DNA of 64,000 bases from Lepidonotus clava (GCA_936440205.1 OW387149.1:10064114-10128113); one strand, 5' to 3'; counted from the first letter of the stretch, positions 1 through 11,188 are shown. The notes: generated by a model from the sequence alone, not told the origin. Translations and numbers: made by a program.

Positions 1-1932
1 TTCTTTTACCAACAATGTGGCAATGAACCATTCATCTTGAATATCGTTTTATTTAGAATTAAATACCCTTACGTAAGATGTCTTTGATTTTCCAATATTT
101 CCACTGCCAGCTTTTGACACTTTTTTTTTTTCCCAGAAAGTTTGGCTGTTTTGTACAATGGTTAATGGAATAGAGCCTTAATGGTTCACTAGCCCTATTG
201 ACCTTATACAACCCACAACGTTCCTTCATCTTAACCCAGATTATGTGTGCTGAGTTGTGCTTTTCTGACGTTGCTTGTAGGCCCAGGGGACAATTTGGTT
301 TCAAACCTGCCCGGATGTGTGTCGAAAAGTGAAGGAGATGCGTCCTTTTCAGCCTCAAGTGAGTGAAATGAGTGACAAGATTTCACTCAAAATGGGTGTG
401 AATTCTGCCTCCTCACTCAAAATCGGTTAGGAATTTATCCATAATAATATAGAAAAGTACTAAAACTGAGCACTTTCTATATAAATTAGGGGAAACAGAT
501 GAAAATAAGTAGGCAGTAATGTGGCTTGATGAATAATGATATATTTACCCTTTAAATTAAAAATAGGGGTATGCAATATATTTACAACATCCCTTCATTA
601 TGGGTGGATTTTACAACTTGCAATGGGTCTGTTTTCAAAACCTCAACACACACATCCGGGCATTGAGAAGGGAAGTCGCCCCCTCGGACTTGTAATAGAG
701 ACATATCCCGCCACATGTAGGAAAAATTACTACATAATCAAATACCAGATTTGCTGACGTCCTACATGTAGGACGTTTTACACACATGTTTCTTTCCCTT
801 GTAATTTCAAAAATATCCCTCAGATTTGTTTCAAATATTTAATACATAGAGTCTGATTAGTTGATAAACAATATCTATTATCAATATAGGCATTGGGCAA
901 CAATGGAGAGAAAGGTGGTTATATGAAAATGAGAAATGATTACTGAAAGTTTAGGCCCTTTGGGATTATTATTATTAACCTTTTCCTTACGCCACTAAAA
1001 TTTCATTCAAGATTTAAAATATATTATGTCACTGTACTACAATAAATAGTCTCAAAAGATGCCACCAATATCACAATGACCCTTTCTGGACCTATGTGAT
1101 TGAAGTTATAATTTTTTTTTATTCAAGCAACTTCACGTACATAGTAACTATACCATGGATGGTTCAATGTCTTAAATTTGTAATTGATATAGTTTATTTT
1201 ATACCTAGCTTTTTTATTTGATACCTTCACTATTATGACATATAAGGAAAAGATGCGTCGAAGCATCTGGCGTATTTTTCCTGGTGATGCCTCAGGGCGT
1301 CTGGTGTGGAAAGGATTAAGGAGCAAAATGACAAAAATATCAAATAACGTCATTTTTTCAATGACTACTTTCATCATTGATGCATGCATTATCCATACAA
1401 ATTTGGTTTCCGTGGCAACCAAAAAGGAATGTTTTAGATAAATATATTTGATTAATAAGTAAAAAAGGCCTAGCTATTGCAAATCAAATATAACTTATTT
1501 AGTGAAATTCAATCGAATAGAACAAAGATATAACATTTTGAAATATCATATATCTGACCTGTTTTGAACGTCAGTATGTCATATTCATGACGTCATAACT
1601 TTATGTATAATGTCTATTGGTTTTCTCATGGGATTCTATGTTCCTTTAATAGTGTTTTACTTAAATTAATTATCATAACTCAGGCAATAATATTAATATT
1701 TTCAAAATTCTTGTATATTCTGAAAGCTCATTTGCAATATGAATATAGGTTAATACAATAAAGTCCTAAGGGACTTTCCTTGAAGATTTGTATCAAAGTC
1801 CACCCGGTAGAAAACCTTCTATGTATTATTTCCCTTTGCTATTTGTAACTGCTCATTCGGATTTATAATATTAATACACAATATATATTAGCATTAAACT
1901 GTAACAAAAGAATTGTACTGTCAACTTTATAT
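1..1932. other. AT-rich stretch with no recognised gene
   Basis: I see no conserved domain, no convincing splice-bounded exon and no repeat family shared with the rest of the window. Short open frames occur on both strands but have no recognisable content. Confidence 0.5.
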
Positions 1933-1938
1933 TTTATT
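1933..1938 (-). terminator. Candidate poly(A) signal of the LicD-like gene
   Basis: The plus strand reads TTTATT, which is AATAAA on the minus strand, about 145 bases past the stop codon of the LicD-like gene. This is a plausible cleavage signal. The motif is common in AT-rich DNA, so position is the main support. Confidence 0.4.
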
Positions 1939-2082
1939 TCTTATATATAAAGCCAAAGGAAAGGTTATTACAAAAAAATAATAAACAAAGCAAGTTTAGA
2001 TAATACTGATCATAATTTGAATGGGAAATTGCCAATCGAGGCCCTATGTTTTGCATGCTAACGAGTAGGAAAATTAAAACCA

Positions 2083-2934
2083 CTAAACTGTATTCACTGC
2101 CGCCCAGGATATTATGGAGTTCCCTATCTGCAGTGTTTCATTTGTAAGAAATTTGGATGTAGTGTTATGGCGGAACACAAAAGGATGGTATTTGTACAGT
2201 TTTGAACAGGGGATTTTCTTTCGAGTATTTAATGGTGTTCGATGTTCAATGCTGTGGTTAAATTCATTTGTGAAACAATTTTCCAAGTCAAATTTCTTTT
2301 TCAAATAAGCTTCTGTATCTCTTGGAGCTGGGAGGCTTAGGTCCCAAAAAGGTCTTTTTATCAATGGAAACACTATAGATGTCTCATATAGCTCTCTATC
2401 CAATGAATCAATTTCCTGAATAAAGCTGCCTTCATCATTGTAAAAAATAAAGTCAATGTATGGGTAATTCCAGGCCTTTTTGTTCACTGGCATACTCTCA
2501 TTTGAGAATACTTTCCAACGAGGATAACCTTTTAAAAGTTTGTATCTCGGTCGAAGTTTAAGAAAAGCCGCATTTATCCGCGACATCCTCTGTACGGGTA
2601 GAAACAAATCGACATCATCGTCCCAAGGAATCATTCCATGATGCATATATGACCCAACCAATGTACCAGCTGTCATGAAATAAGTGATGTTATGTGCCTG
2701 CAAAGTATTTGCACACACTTTTAAAATATCCCTCATCACATTCTTCTGTTGGCCTGTGAGACTTGTCCTAAAGTATTGAAGTTCTTCAGGCTCATTCAAA
2801 TCCTTTGTCTGTTGTATAATGAACTCAACTTTAATGTGGGCATCCTTTATTTGTTCCTTTTTAAAAGCTGCTTCTAAATTTGACAGGTGCCACAGGATGA
2901 AGATTAACCCGATGATCCATAGGAGCAACGTGAG
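2083..2934 (-). CDS. LicD/fukutin-family transferase, exon 2 (last exon)
   Basis: This exon holds nearly all of a predicted Golgi or ER type II membrane enzyme of the LicD family (Pfam PF04991). The family includes bacterial phosphocholine transferases and animal fukutin and FKRP, which move phospho-alcohol groups from CDP donors onto glycans. It starts after a minus-strand acceptor (pyrimidine-rich, TTTACAG) at 2935 and joins exon 1 in phase 0. In the joined 301-residue protein, residues 19-35 form a hydrophobic anchor (LLLWIIGLIFILWHL), 36-100 a charged stem, and GTLVGS (about 108-113) plus IPWDDDVDLFLP (about 120-131) the diagnostic core with metal-binding aspartates. YPYIDFIFY (about 175-183) is the second family motif. 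The stop is at 2083-2085. The length suits a minimal LicD protein, and the exon shows no frame damage. The acceptor substrate cannot be told from sequence. Confidence 0.88.
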   Translation of the reverse strand, partial: LTLLLWIIGLIFILWHLSNLEAAFKKEQIKDAHIKVEFIIQQTKDLNEPEELQYFRTSLTGQQKNVMRDILKVCANTLQAHNITYFMTAGTLVGSYMHHGMIPWDDDVDLFLPVQRMSRINAAFLKLRPRYKLLKGYPRWKVFSNESMPVNKKAWNYPYIDFIFYNDEGSFIQEIDSLDRELYETSIVFPLIKRPFWDLSLPAPRDTEAYLKKKFDLENCFTNEFNHSIEHRTPLNTRKKIPCSKLYKYHPFVFRHNTTSKFLTNETLQIGNSIISWAAVNTV

Positions 2935-2995
2935 CTGTAAACAAATAAATCATACAGATTATGTATATTAATTAAATAAGCAATATGCAGAAACT

Positions 2996-3320
2996 GGGGT
3001 GCCGACCGAAAAAATATCCACGGTTTCTCGTGAGGGTGATTTGAGGCCCACGAGAAGAAATATCTGCCCAGAAAACATTGATGAGAACTTTTGGACATGA
3101 AAATTTCTTGAAAAATCATACTAAAATCATTCCCATAATATACTCATTCGCATGATCTTTTTAAGTAGGTTAGGAGGACATTGGAACACTTCAATGGATG
3201 AAAAAATTGAATGCTCTTCCACGAGAATTAAAATACTCACGAGAGCAAATTTTGTGATCGTGGGTATTTTAACTTCTCGTGGCACAGAATTTTCGTCAAT
3301 GTTTTATAGTCGGCCCCCGG
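2996..3320. mobile_element. MITE family H copy (H1) in LicD intron
   Basis: The ends read GGGGTGCCGACCGAAAAAA and, inverted, ATAGTCGGCCCCC. The body carries CACGAGA and GTGATCGTGGGTATTTTAA stretches also found at 31.35 and 41.6 kb. No coding capacity is visible, so this is a non-autonomous DNA element. Confidence 0.6.
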
Positions 3321-3570
3321 TGTCATCATAATTTTCTTAAGAAAGCATTTGGTATTTTTTTCAATGCACTATATTGTCCACTAAAGTATTCAACCCTTTA
3401 TCTATAATGTATGTGTTCAAGGTCATCATTGAAGGCATGGTGAATAAAAAATACACCAAGTCATGTTATCCAACCCTTGGGTAAACATAGTATTCTGAAT
3501 TCAGACTTACTCAACGTTGACAGCCTAAACCATCATTTAGATGGCCAAACCCTATATACGATTCATTCAT

Positions 3571-3868
3571 AATTCTTCCAACCAGGGATAAAGAAATATT
3601 TAGTTTTACCTGCAGGTTAGCCTAGAACAGGATGCATTCTGGGTAATATGTCGACAAACCATAAAGCCTTAGCATAGAGATTTTCAGGGATAATTCCATA
3701 ATTTGTTCTTAAATATGGTGAAAAACTAGTGATCATTGTTTTCTATTTTGTATGCATATAATATTGAATTTATTTGAATATATATTCACCCTAGATGGAA
3801 ATATGACAATAATATGTTTATTTTCTATAGTTTCTCTAGGGATTTTGTCGACAAAATTAGGCAAAATC
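3571..3868. mobile_element. MITE family A copy (A1), right end missing
   Basis: It begins AATTCTTCCAACCAGGGATA and carries the family core TTTACCTGCAGGTTAGCC, the GGGTAATATGTCGACAAA stretch and the closing TTTGTCGACAAAATTAG. The right inverted end is absent. The sequence runs into a poly-G tract and a hAT-like piece. Confidence 0.7.
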
Positions 3869-3988
3869 TTGGGGGGGGGGGGGGGGAGTTGCTAATGCAA
3901 AACTCTAGCCCCCTGCTTGGGGCCATCCAAATCTTACATAAGGGCGCCCCCCTCCCCTCCTTTCTGAAATCTCTGGATCCATCCCTGC
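3869..3988. mobile_element. CAG-ended (hAT-like) MITE remnant V1
   Basis: A poly-G run is followed by CCCCCTGCTTGGGG and closes with CTGGATCCATCCCTGCA, the inverse of the CAGGG(A/C)(T/G)GGATCCAG end seen in V2-V4. The left CAG end is not visible. It lies at the truncated end of A1. Confidence 0.5.
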
Positions 3989-4110
3989 ATGTGTAACTAG
4001 ATCTCCAGACGCTGTAATAGGCTGTGTAAGATTCATTCATAACTAGCTATTAATTTTATAGATCCCAAACCCTACATAAGATTCATTCATAACTAGATCC
4101 CCAAACCATG

Positions 4111-4380
4111 TATAGACCTTGTGCGGACGGGGTTGTGTGACCCCATTTTGGTGACCACCATGTCCTGATCATAGCCATGAAGGCACGTAATAAATCTTAA
4201 ATCTAACAATTCTAAAATGTGATGATCATTTATCATGAATTTATGTGACTATTTCAGATAAGCAGCAGAAATATCTTCCCAAACGACGTTGAATTGAAAC
4301 TAATTATAATTTCCAAATGATCACCGATATGGTGGTCAGCCCTTTCTAGGCATTGTGACATCATCTGCAAAACATCTATT
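4111..4380 (+). mobile_element. MITE family F copy (F1)
   Basis: The left end is TATAGACCTTGTGCGGACG, followed by ATTTTGGTGACCACCAT. The right end is the inverse, ATATGGTGGTCAG and CATCTGCAAAACATCTATT. The outermost TA at each end fits a TA target duplication, as in Tc1/mariner-type MITEs. It is inserted in the 36-bp minisatellite. Confidence 0.7.
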
Positions 4381-4727
4381 CATAAGATTAAATTATAACT
4401 AGATCCCCAAACCCTGCATAAGATCAATTCATAACTAGATCGCCAAACCCTACATAAAATTAATTCATAACTAGATCCTCAAACCCTGTATGAGATTCAT
4501 TCATAACTAGATAACCAAACCCTACATACAATTAATTCATAACTAGAACCCCAAATAATGATCATAATTATGATTCATTCATAACTAGATCTCCAGGCCC
4601 TACATAATATTCATGCCTTGACAAACCCTACATAATATTCATTTACAACTAGAATCGAAAACCCTGTATATAAGTTTCATTCAGAATAAGATCGCCAAAC
4701 CCTTTATACGAATAATTCTTTACTAAC

Positions 4728-4781
4728 CTTTAATTGCCGCACCATCTGTAGAACTGAACGTTTGAGTGTAACAGACGCCAT
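4728..4781 (-). CDS. LicD-like gene, exon 1 (start codon exon)
   Basis: This 54-base exon encodes 18 residues, MASVTLKRSVLQMVRQLK, and ends AAG|GTTAGT, a good splice donor. It ends in phase 0 and joins exon 2 at its phase-0 acceptor. The result is a basic cytoplasmic tail (K7, R8, R15, K18) directly before the hydrophobic anchor that opens exon 2, the usual layout of a Golgi type II protein. Exon 2 alone has no ATG before its membrane segment, so an upstream start exon was needed. The assignment rests on splice sites, phase and topology; there is no transcript evidence. Confidence 0.75.
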
Positions 4782-4890
4782 AGCTATTTGAAAAATAAGT
4801 GAAGACTATTTGTCAAGTGTATTCAAAATGCACTCTTACAATATGTAAGTTCAGGGCTAAGTCCTCATGCACTGAAAACGGTTGAGGATA

Positions 4891-4908
4891 TATATATATA
4901 TATATATT
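4891..4908. repeat. (TA)n microsatellite
   Basis: Alternating TA dinucleotides about 110 bases upstream of the LicD-like start codon. Confidence 0.8.
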
Positions 4909-5230
4909 TTACTCAACTAAACCTTTGTAGGCAATCCTCTTCTTTGATAATCTTTCCTCAAATATAAGCCTAATTTATATCATTATAGAGGAACATTTTG
5001 AATCGTTTGTGAGATCTGTATACCCTTTAAATGCTCCTAATCAACATGATTATTAAATAGTTCGGTTACCATTGTTAGGAAAAACTTGAAATAGAAGGCA
5101 GCGTTTTACCTGGTGTTTACCTGTTAAAGCTCGGCCTCTCCTAACCCTGGGGGCCTACTCCCTCTACATGGTCAGTGCTTATTAAGGTTACTGTTGAACC
5201 AGGTTTATACATACTGAGAAATATCCTCTC

Positions 5231-5575
5231 GATTCACCCTACCACGGATAGCCAATTTCTTGACTTTTACCGGCAGGTTAGCCTTTATCAGGGTGCATGC
5301 TGGGTAATAACATGTCGGCAAATTAGATAACTTTTGCATAGAAATCAATCAACATGAAGAAAGCCTAGAGATTGTTATTTTTCAAATATGTATCCATATA
5401 CATTACATATTTTCGAAGTTGTTTAAAAATTCATTCATTATATGTGAAAATATCACAATGATACACTAATTTTTTATAGTTTTTTCCAGGTGATTTGTCG
5501 ATAAAATTGGTCAAAATTAGCCTGAAGGTGCTCAGAATACTATAAAATAATGTGCTATCTGTGGTAGAGTGAATT
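5231..5575 (+). mobile_element. MITE family A copy (A2), complete
   Basis: The inverted ends read TTCACCCTACCACGGATAGCC and GCTATCTGTGGTAGAGTGAAT. Internal family marks are CCGGCAGGTTAGCC, GGTGCATGCTGGGTAATA, TTTTCCAGGTGATTTGTCGA and CCTGAAGGTGCTCAGAATAC. It lies upstream of the LicD-like gene. Confidence 0.8.
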
Positions 5576-5652
5576 TGGCGAAATCAGAAACCCTTAATGT
5601 GCATCGCCTTTATTGTTAATATCAGAAGTTTGTATGGTGATAGATATGTGAC

Positions 5653-5935
5653 TAAAGGCCATATTCCACTATGCAGTGATTTGCTTGTGATTGAAAATTA
5701 ACTTGCGATAGCCGCTAGCAAAACCAAGCACCACAACATGGAATATAGGCATTTGCTTGCGTTGTTACTTGCATTGGCCCACCGCAATTGCCACGCCAAT
5801 GAATTTATATAGTTTTCTATTGAATGTTTGCAGTGGCAGAAACCATCATGTTCGTTTCTGAAACGCAAATTGCTTGCAGCGGCAAAAAAGATCATTGCTA
5901 CTGATTACCCACCGCAAAGTGGAATATGGCCTTAA
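5653..5935. mobile_element. MITE family B copy (B1), complete
   Basis: The left end is TAAAGGCCATATTCCACTAT and the right end AGTGGAATATGGCCTTA. The body has the family's CACCGCAA / TTGCGGTGG words and a GTTTCTGAAACGCAAATTGC stretch also seen in B2 and B4. A second left end (AGACCATATTCCACC) starts at once at 5936 and then stops, so two elements abut here. Confidence 0.8.
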
Positions 5936-6249
5936 AGACCATATTCCACCCTGTGCTTGCTAGCCTTTACATCGATCATTCTCGGTGGGACGTCATGAAA
6001 ATTTACAGCCCTCAGCCTAATGGCCTCGGGCAGTAATTTTGTGACTCCCACCTCGTATTCAGGTTAGTGCTGTCACCCTCTGTAAGCTTTCCTATAGTAT
6101 TGCCTTTTTTGGTTAATACGAGAAGTTCGTATGATGATTATCTGTTGGAGTTCAAGGTCTATTCAGCACTTTTTCAGTTATATCAAGACCAGCTCCAGTT
6201 TTTGACTGTTCATAGTTTTTATGATTGAATCTATGGTGGTGGAAACAAC

Positions 6250-6345
6250 AGAAAGGTAAGGTGGTCTAACAGGTAGGTAGCTACCAAGACCTGAACCCAG
6301 GCTGGCCATATGCAATACCAACACCTAACCACTAGACCACCCCAC
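6250..6345 (-). mobile_element. tRNA-derived SINE head, minus strand
   Basis: On the minus strand, TGGTCTAGTGG (6339-6329) matches the pol III A box TRGYNNARNGG exactly, and GGTTCAGGTC (6297-6288) is a near-consensus B box about 30 bases on. The spacing suits a tRNA or tRNA-derived promoter. The acceptor stem does not pair well, so a SINE is likelier than a working tRNA gene. Confidence 0.6.
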
Positions 6346-6349
6346 CACC

Positions 6350-6722
6350 CTAGACCCAGGCAAGTATGTGACGTTATTATAACATTGCAGCAGCATTCTG
6401 TTTGGTTCTTTACTGGTTCTTGTTACGTTATTTTGATGGCTTCCAATAACTTTGCTGCAATATACTGTTGTGACGTGGCACTGCGATGTTATTATAACGT
6501 TCTGGTTACGTTCTTCAACCTAATCAGGATGTTCTTACCACGTTCTGTTTTGGTTTTGTCCTAACCTCACCAAAAAAATAATGTAATAACATTCTGATTT
6601 AGTGAGGTTTCAACCTCAACATTAATAACGTAATTGTTACATGCTATCTTAGTAAGTAACAGACTGACTTAAAAAGTATGGTTGTAGAACGTTTCTGTTG
6701 TGTAGCAGCTTGGCTGGGGATG
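6350..6722 (+). mobile_element. MITE family E copy (E1)
   Basis: Short ends CCCAGGCA and, inverted, CCCAGCCA bound a body full of partly palindromic words such as ACGTTATTATAACATT and GTTACGTTCTT. The same arrangement recurs at E2 (38504-38845) and, inverted, at E3 (57859-58217). Confidence 0.7.
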
Positions 6723-8009
6723 TTTGTATTTCAAATACGTTGGCATTTTCCAACACAATCATCCCTAGCTAGCCCATAGAAAATGACTTGCACTGGGCCT
6801 TGTGCTTACTAAGGCAAGACTAAATGGAGCCAATTAGCTTTAAAGCGTTCTTGTAGCGAGATAGTTTTGCTCAATAAAAAAAACTTGATGCACTCACAGC
6901 CAGTAGGCGAGCAAAAATACCTAACGGAAAACAAATAGTGCAAGGTAGAATAGGACGGTCAATTGAAATAAATATACACTATTTAAGAAAAAGAAATATA
7001 TATACACTATTTAATACTGATTATATTATTTGATTTGATGTTATTGAGAGTATTTGAAATTTCGTGAGACACTTACAAGTGCATTTTTATTGATTCAGTT
7101 GAGTCTATGAACATGGCATTTCTCAATTTTTAAAAAATATTCAGTATGTTGGTTTATAATGTCATGCATTATTTGACCCAGATGGAATGAATGTCTGTAT
7201 ATAAAAGCAGGGTCTCGTTTATGGAAACAGGGTTGCGACCACAAGGAATTTCACAAATGCCAAATGCGCTATGACTTATGGTTTAAAATTTTGGGTTCTT
7301 TTCCATTTCCAAACAGTTTAATTTCATTATTATAATCTTCAAATAGACGTAGAAAATAATTATGTATATAGGTATTTACTTAATATACCTTTATGTTTCG
7401 TCTGAGATGGTTGAGGAGGAAGGACCTTAAATTTTCAACAAAACTTATTTTCAATGTTCAATAAGATGGATGAGCAATCTGTAAGATAATATGTGACTGT
7501 TTTCTGGACACACCCTAGGTTCATGAAGCCTTCTGTCATCATCAGGAATATTCATGAAACTTTTAAGGTTGCCCCACCCATGCACACAAAAGAAGAGCTA
7601 TCTCAGCATAGGGGTATAGTCTAGGGCATTGGGGTAACTACAAAAGCAGGTGTCTCAAATGATTGATGGGTCTGACATAGGATATACCTGTTGATTTAAG
7701 AGTAAGCACCTTAGAAAAAGTAGAGGGGTAGGATCTGAGGCATTAGGCCACACATGTACCCAAATTGTTCTGTTCAGGTTACCCCACCTACCTTAAATTG
7801 TTGGCCCTATCCTAACTTTTTTTTATAGGAAATTTGTTTTTCAAAATCCAAAAGAATTGATCTAAAACAGCATGGAAAACCATAAAACAGCACGCAGTTA
7901 GTCAGGGCATGTATTTCAGATGCTAAAAATATTTTTGGAGGATATTTGCAACATTTTCTTCATTTCCAACACTGCCTGGGTCTCTTAGGTAAGTTAAAAA
8001 AAAAGCACA

Positions 8010-8057
<48 letters not shown>

Positions 8058-8585
8058 ACAAACCTACCCTACTTCTTTCAACCTATGTTACCTAACCACA
8101 ACTATTTATTGGTTTATGTAACCACCTTATACCCAACCAACTATAAAAACTTGTACTACAAATGATTGATGAATCTGACACAGTTTAGACCTGTGCTGAT
8201 TCAAATTTGAGCAATAGGGAATTGATATGACTGTCTTGCCTGAGTCTTTACACCATCAATAAAAACTGAAATGAAGTAATTTATCATCTAAGCACAGTCA
8301 AAGGATCATTTGATGGTAGGACTATTAGAATATACCATACTACACGATCAATCCTAAAACCACAGTTTTGAATTTTTCCTTACTTCATACAAAATCTTGG
8401 ACTTATGTTTTTTTTTACACATGAAAATATTTTATACTGTATTATTCTCAAAACCGTTTGAGTTGAATTTAAGATATGACGATGAATTGAGTGAAAAAAA
8501 AGAAATTTAATTTATCCTGGCTAAACAATGGCACACGCCAGTTTTCTTTGTTTTTCCAACTCATACATCTTGATCATCTGGACAT
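6723..8585. other. No gene seen; one long (TA)n microsatellite
   Basis: The stretch is AT-rich with no recognisable exon or shared repeat. A (TA)n run of about 43 bases lies at 8012-8054. Confidence 0.5.
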
Positions 8586-8854
8586 TTAAGGGCCATACCC
8601 ACTCGGCAATTTTACCATCGCCAGGTGACGGGTGACGGTAAAAACGGCCGTCGTCATCGCCGGGTGACGGTTAAATCAAGCAAGTTTGATAATTTACTGG
8701 TAATTTTGTTGGTGATTTTGCCAGCGATTGCGTCGCCCGTCGCCCGTTGCAATGAACTTATGCTATACCAACGGGGGATTGCCCGGTGATTGGGACTGCT
8801 TGGCTGTGCCGTCGCCGGGCGACGGTCAAATCGCCAAGTTGGTATGGGGCTTTA
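8586..8854. mobile_element. MITE family D copy (D3)
   Basis: The left end is TTAAGGGCCATACCCACTCG and the right end CAAGTTGGTATGGGGCTTTA. The interior repeats the short words GCCGGGTGACGG and CGTCGCC on both strands. Confidence 0.75.
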
Positions 8855-9016
8855 GGGTGATGAATACACATTATTAGGAATTGTAGCCATCTGAATATAA
8901 TCAGAACTTTGTAGGCAATTCCCTGATAAGTGTTATTAGATGTCATATCCACAGATATCTAAATGAACAAACACATTATAATCTACAGGTATGTACTAGA
9001 GTCTGACTCTTTCATT

Positions 9017-9114
9017 AAAGCCCCATACCCACTAGGCGACGCTATGCTGACGCCGATCGCCGACGCTAATCGCCGTCGGCCGACGCAAAATCACTCAGTG
9101 GGTATGGCCCTTTA
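9017..9114. mobile_element. MITE family D copy (D4), very short
   Basis: At 98 bp this is the smallest complete copy. The ends are TTAAAGCCCCATACCCACTA and CTCAGTGGGTATGGCCCTTTA. The interior is almost only GCCGACGC / GCGATCGCC words. Confidence 0.8.
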
Positions 9115-9299
9115 TACAACTTTTACCGAATGCCTCTGAAGACAAGGAACTTTGTAACACTTATTGTATAATGATTTATAATGTGTACCTAGAAGAAAAG
9201 TAACCTTGGCTGCAAGCTACTTTTCTGCTTTTCTTATCATCCAACGTTTTTCTTGTGCTGAACAGAGACGTTAGTTTTTTAACAGTTCTCTATACATTG

Positions 9300-9857
9300 T
9301 ATAGACCTTGTGCAAACGTGGTCACTTATCCAGATTTTGGTGATCACCATAATTATGCTTATCAAAACCACGTTGCTAATAATTTAATTGTAATAGATAA
9401 TTAGTTGTAATATTTATCTATTTATTTTTGTATTGAACAAAACTATCTCGTTGTTATGATAATGAATAATAAATAATGATGAATTGGAAATATTAAATTC
9501 TAGATTATCAAAATGATCTCTTATGATTCTATGGGGTTATTGTATGGCGAATTTGATATATATTTATCTTGTGAGTGTTTTAGAATAGTAAAGAATACTT
9601 TTGCACTGATCACCAACATGGCCTCACGCTAATCAGTGGCTGATCTGGAGGGGGGGGGGGGGCGTGGGGGCACATGCCCCCCCCCCCATTTTTCTTTTTA
9701 CCAAATTATTTTTTTATAATGTAAAATTCTGGAGAAATGAGGACCGAGACCCCACCTCGCCCCTTTCTATTAGTGCGCCCCCACCTTTTCAAAAACCTGG
9801 ATCCACCACTGCCAATTGCAATTTTGGAAGATGTGACGTCATCTGCACAACATCTAT
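9300..9857 (+). mobile_element. MITE family F copy (F2), carrying a nested element
   Basis: The left end is TATAGACCTTGTGCAAACG with ATTTTGGTGATCACC. The right end is the inverse, GTGACGTCATCTGCACAAC. The family break point CTGATCACCAACATGG is followed by the CAG-ended element V2. Confidence 0.75.
9634..9811. mobile_element. CAG-ended (hAT-like) MITE V2, nested in F2
   Basis: The ends CAGTGGCTGATCTGG and CCTGGATCCACCACTG are inverted relative to each other. Poly-G and poly-C tracts lie just inside, with TAAAATTCTGGA in the middle as in V6. It sits inside F2 and so came later. Confidence 0.7.
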
Positions 9858-10100
9858 GAGACAGGTCACAGCTATAGGCTATGGATGTGTAAAAGGTCTA
9901 AGCTCTTCACTATTGCTGACACCCCTCCCATACTTGGAGTGGCATATGGCATGTATAGATGACCTATTTCTTTATATCTTCATGACCTTTTCAACAAAAA
10001 AACCTTTGGCTTATTCCCAGCCCTCCTCCTGCTAAACATAATAATTTATTAGTATATCTCTCGACATTCTCCCACAAGGAGAAAAATATTACTGATCCGT

Positions 10101-10430
10101 CCTGGGGTGGCGACCAAAGAAATATCACACATCTTATGCCCACGATTCCAAAATTTGGATTCATGAAATAACACAAAATTTTAGATGCGTGACATTTTGT
10201 GTGTGTTACAAACACTCTAATTAAATTGCAATTTGTTTCTAATAAATATACTGAAGCATTTTATATAATTATTTGTACTTTATACATGTTTTTATATGGT
10301 AATTTTTCTCCACGAATCCATCACACATCTTTTTTGCATTTTCATGCATCAATTTTTAGATGCGTACTCGTTTTCTGGAGCATCTTGTGGACACATTTAG
10401 ATGCGTGATATTTCTTTGGTCGTCACTCCT
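10101..10430. mobile_element. MITE family H copy (H2), complete
   Basis: The ends are GGGGTGGCGACCAAAGAAAT and ATTTCTTTGGTCGTCACTCC. The body repeats AGATGCGTGA words and CCACGATTCCAAAATTTGGA, the latter also found at 12.67 and 52.97 kb. Confidence 0.75.
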
Positions 10431-10658
10431 GATATCAGGTGAAGGTCATCTCGTATAAAAATGTATATGACGCATTTACAGTAAATAACATTTCTCATTC
10501 AATTAAACTTCCGTGGAACAGTTTACTGTGGAATGGCTTATAGTGAAGTGAGCATATGGCACAGGCCTACTTGTCTTTCATACACCCCATTTATATACAG
10601 ATGTACATATTTATGTGTACATGTATATATTTATATGTATTCATATAAAAATTAATTC

Positions 10659-11188
10659 TTAAAGGAAAGCTTGCACATGAAGACAGGATCAATATTTTCC
10701 AATGTATTTTTTTAGTATGACATTTGTATCAAGATTTGATAATGCTAGAATTATCTTGAGACGATTCCGAGTGTAGACATTGAGAGTTTAAGATTTGGTC
10801 TATTTTATGTGTTTTTAACGGAAATCCCCTAATTTGTGACATAGCAAGGACAAATTAGGAATTCTCAGGTTTCCATGAAAGGGAATCCCCCACTCTCAAA
10901 AATTTGTAGAAACAGACTATTTTTAATTGTGTCTTTTACTTACCAAAGTTCATTCAATAATATGGAATTCCCAAGTTATTTTGAAAGGGAATTCCCATCA
11001 TCATGATGCAGCAAGGGGAGTACTGAAAGGCCAGAATCTAGGGAATCCCCGAATTGTATTTCCTTTCCTAAATAATTGACTTTTATAAAGACATTTTTTT
11101 TCCTATGAAATATTTTTAAAATATGTAAATGAAGTGAAATCTAACCAAAATATCAACTTTCAAATTCATGTGCAAGTTTTCCTTTAAT
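10659..11188 (+). mobile_element. MITE family G copy (G1)
   Basis: The ends are TTAAAGGAAAGCTTGCACAT and ATGTGCAAGTTTTCCTTTAA. Four internal GGGAATTCCC / GGAAATCCCC words are spaced as in G2 and G3. TTAA at both edges fits a TTAA target duplication. Confidence 0.75.

Larger units (their letters stand above)
3535..4720. repeat. 36-bp minisatellite, broken up by MITE insertions
   Basis: The unit is about 36 bp, built on CATAACTAGATCCCCAAACC followed by CTACATAAGATTCATT. One unit lies at 3535-3570, degenerate units at 3990-4110 and about nine at 4381-4720. The array is interrupted by the A1/V1 block (3571-3988) and by F1 (4111-4380), so it is older than both. It ends next to the exon 1 splice donor at 4727. 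Confidence 0.8.
2935..4727 (-). other. Intron 1 of the LicD-like gene, built mostly of repeats
   Basis: The intron runs from a donor reading AAG|GTTAGT at 4728/4727 to an acceptor reading TTTACAG| at 2935. About three quarters of its 1.8 kb is repeat: a family H MITE (2996-3320), a 36-bp minisatellite (scattered over 3535-4720), a family A MITE with a hAT-like piece (3571-3988) and a family F MITE (4111-4380). Only about 200 bases (3321-3534) look unique. Confidence 0.75.
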
